A DNA stretch of 43,547 nt from an uncultured Sphingomonadaceae bacterium (GTDB taxonomy: Bacteria > Pseudomonadota > Alphaproteobacteria > Sphingomonadales > Sphingomonadaceae), in assembly GCA_946479505.1 (NCBI GenBank), contig CAMLGC010000020.1:1-43547 (forward strand). The letters are read 5' to 3'. The translations under genes and the position numbers were made by a program. A model generated the notes under the pieces. It was given only the letters and a program-made list of their open reading frames with translations, was not told the origin of the DNA and ran no database searches. Of this stretch, positions 43,217 through 43,547 are shown piece by piece (the first letter of the stretch is position 1; each line of letters opens with the position of its first letter).

Positions 43217-43547
43217 ATGGCCCAGGTGGCTTCACAGGTTCTCAATCGCTCATCGGAGCGGCCGGCGTCGGCGACGAACGGCTATGGCATGCTGGTTATC
43301 GAGGCGCTCGCGCTCGCGGTCGGCATCTACGGCGCGACGCGACTCGTCGGCGCGCCGGCAACGGGCGGCGCGATCGTCGCCGGCGCCGTCGTGCTGTTCG
43401 TGTTCGTCCTCGTCGGCTTCTATATGCTCCAGCCCAACCAGGCGGTCGCGATCACGCTTTTCGGTTCGTACAAGGGCACCGATCGGCAGGCGGGCCTGCG
43501 CTGGGTGCTGCCGTGGATGATGCGGAAGAAGCTGTCGGTGCGCGCGA
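43217..43547 (+). CDS. SPFH/Band 7 domain protein (partial, C-terminus off the window)
   Basis: The first 110 residues of a gene leaving the window. MAQVASQVLNRSSERPASAT is followed by two hydrophobic stretches (YGMLVIEALALAVGIYGATR and AIVAGAVVLFVFVLVGFYML), then QPNQAVAITLFGSYKGTDRQ and AGLRWVLPWMMRKKLSVRA. The QPNxAxxxxxFGxYxGT segment is typical of the start of SPFH (stomatin/prohibitin/flotillin) proteins with two membrane helices. ATG 43217 is preferred over ATG 43208 because AAGGA at 43204-43208 spaces correctly for it. It is a membrane microdomain or protease-regulating protein by family only. Confidence 0.8.
   Translation, partial: MAQVASQVLNRSSERPASATNGYGMLVIEALALAVGIYGATRLVGAPATGGAIVAGAVVLFVFVLVGFYMLQPNQAVAITLFGSYKGTDRQAGLRWVLPWMMRKKLSVRA

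Overview
This is a GC-rich chromosomal segment from an alphaproteobacterium, most likely a flagellated member of the Sphingomonadaceae (Sphingomonas or a close relative). The evidence is the protein style, the gene orders (a contiguous flgB-to-flgL run, hutF-hutC facing hutIHGU, ybgC-tolQRAB-pal) and the intergenic inverted repeats of the kind scattered through sphingomonad genomes. Coding density is very high, and many genes overlap by four bases. I saw no rRNA, tRNA, CRISPR array, insertion sequence or prophage.

Layout. (1) 1-7029: a loose set of ligase-associated DNA-repair genes: a PdeM-type phosphoesterase cut by the left edge, an Lhr-like DEXH helicase and a metallo-beta-lactamase-fold exonuclease. 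A Kup potassium transporter and a secreted aspartic protease lie among them. The ATP-dependent ligase that gives the set its name is not in the window. (2) 7048-24331: flagellum. On the minus strand run a second MotA/MotB-like pair, flgA, flgM, a flgN-like chaperone gene, a lytic transglycosylase, flhA and fliA. On the plus strand run flgBCDEFGHIJKL, motA and motB. Three good sigma-54 promoters are visible: two back to back between the MotA-like gene and flgB, and one ahead of the transglycosylase-flhA-fliA unit. (3) 24404-31693: a complete five-step histidine degradation cluster. hutI-hutH-hutG-hutU (minus) faces hutF-hutC (plus), with a perfect 14-bp palindrome between them as the likely HutC operator. 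(4) 31780-36105: a Rap1a/Tai-like secreted protein, an apparently empty stretch of about 400 bp, then ruvA and ruvB separated by two tandem paralogous genes for secreted six-cysteine proteins that I do not recognise. (5) 36090-38278: an ABC permease and its ATPase. (6) 38378-43066: the Tol-Pal operon ending in a strong terminator, then the start of an SPFH-domain gene that leaves the window.

How it works together. The flagellar part supplies rod, hook, P and L rings, hook-filament junction, stators, an export gate protein and the FliA/FlgM switch. Sigma-54 appears to control both large flagellar transcription units, including the one that makes FliA. The hut genes convert histidine to glutamate, ammonia and formate, with HutC expected to sense urocanate. 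Tol-Pal energises outer-membrane constriction.

Less ordinary points are the tandem ruvA/ruvB-intervening family, a mobile-type inverted repeat read through in frame within hutG, a 34-bp perfect hairpin between motA and motB, a folded repeat splitting tolQ from tolR, a second stator-like pair with a degenerate OmpA-like domain, and a FlgH without a lipobox.
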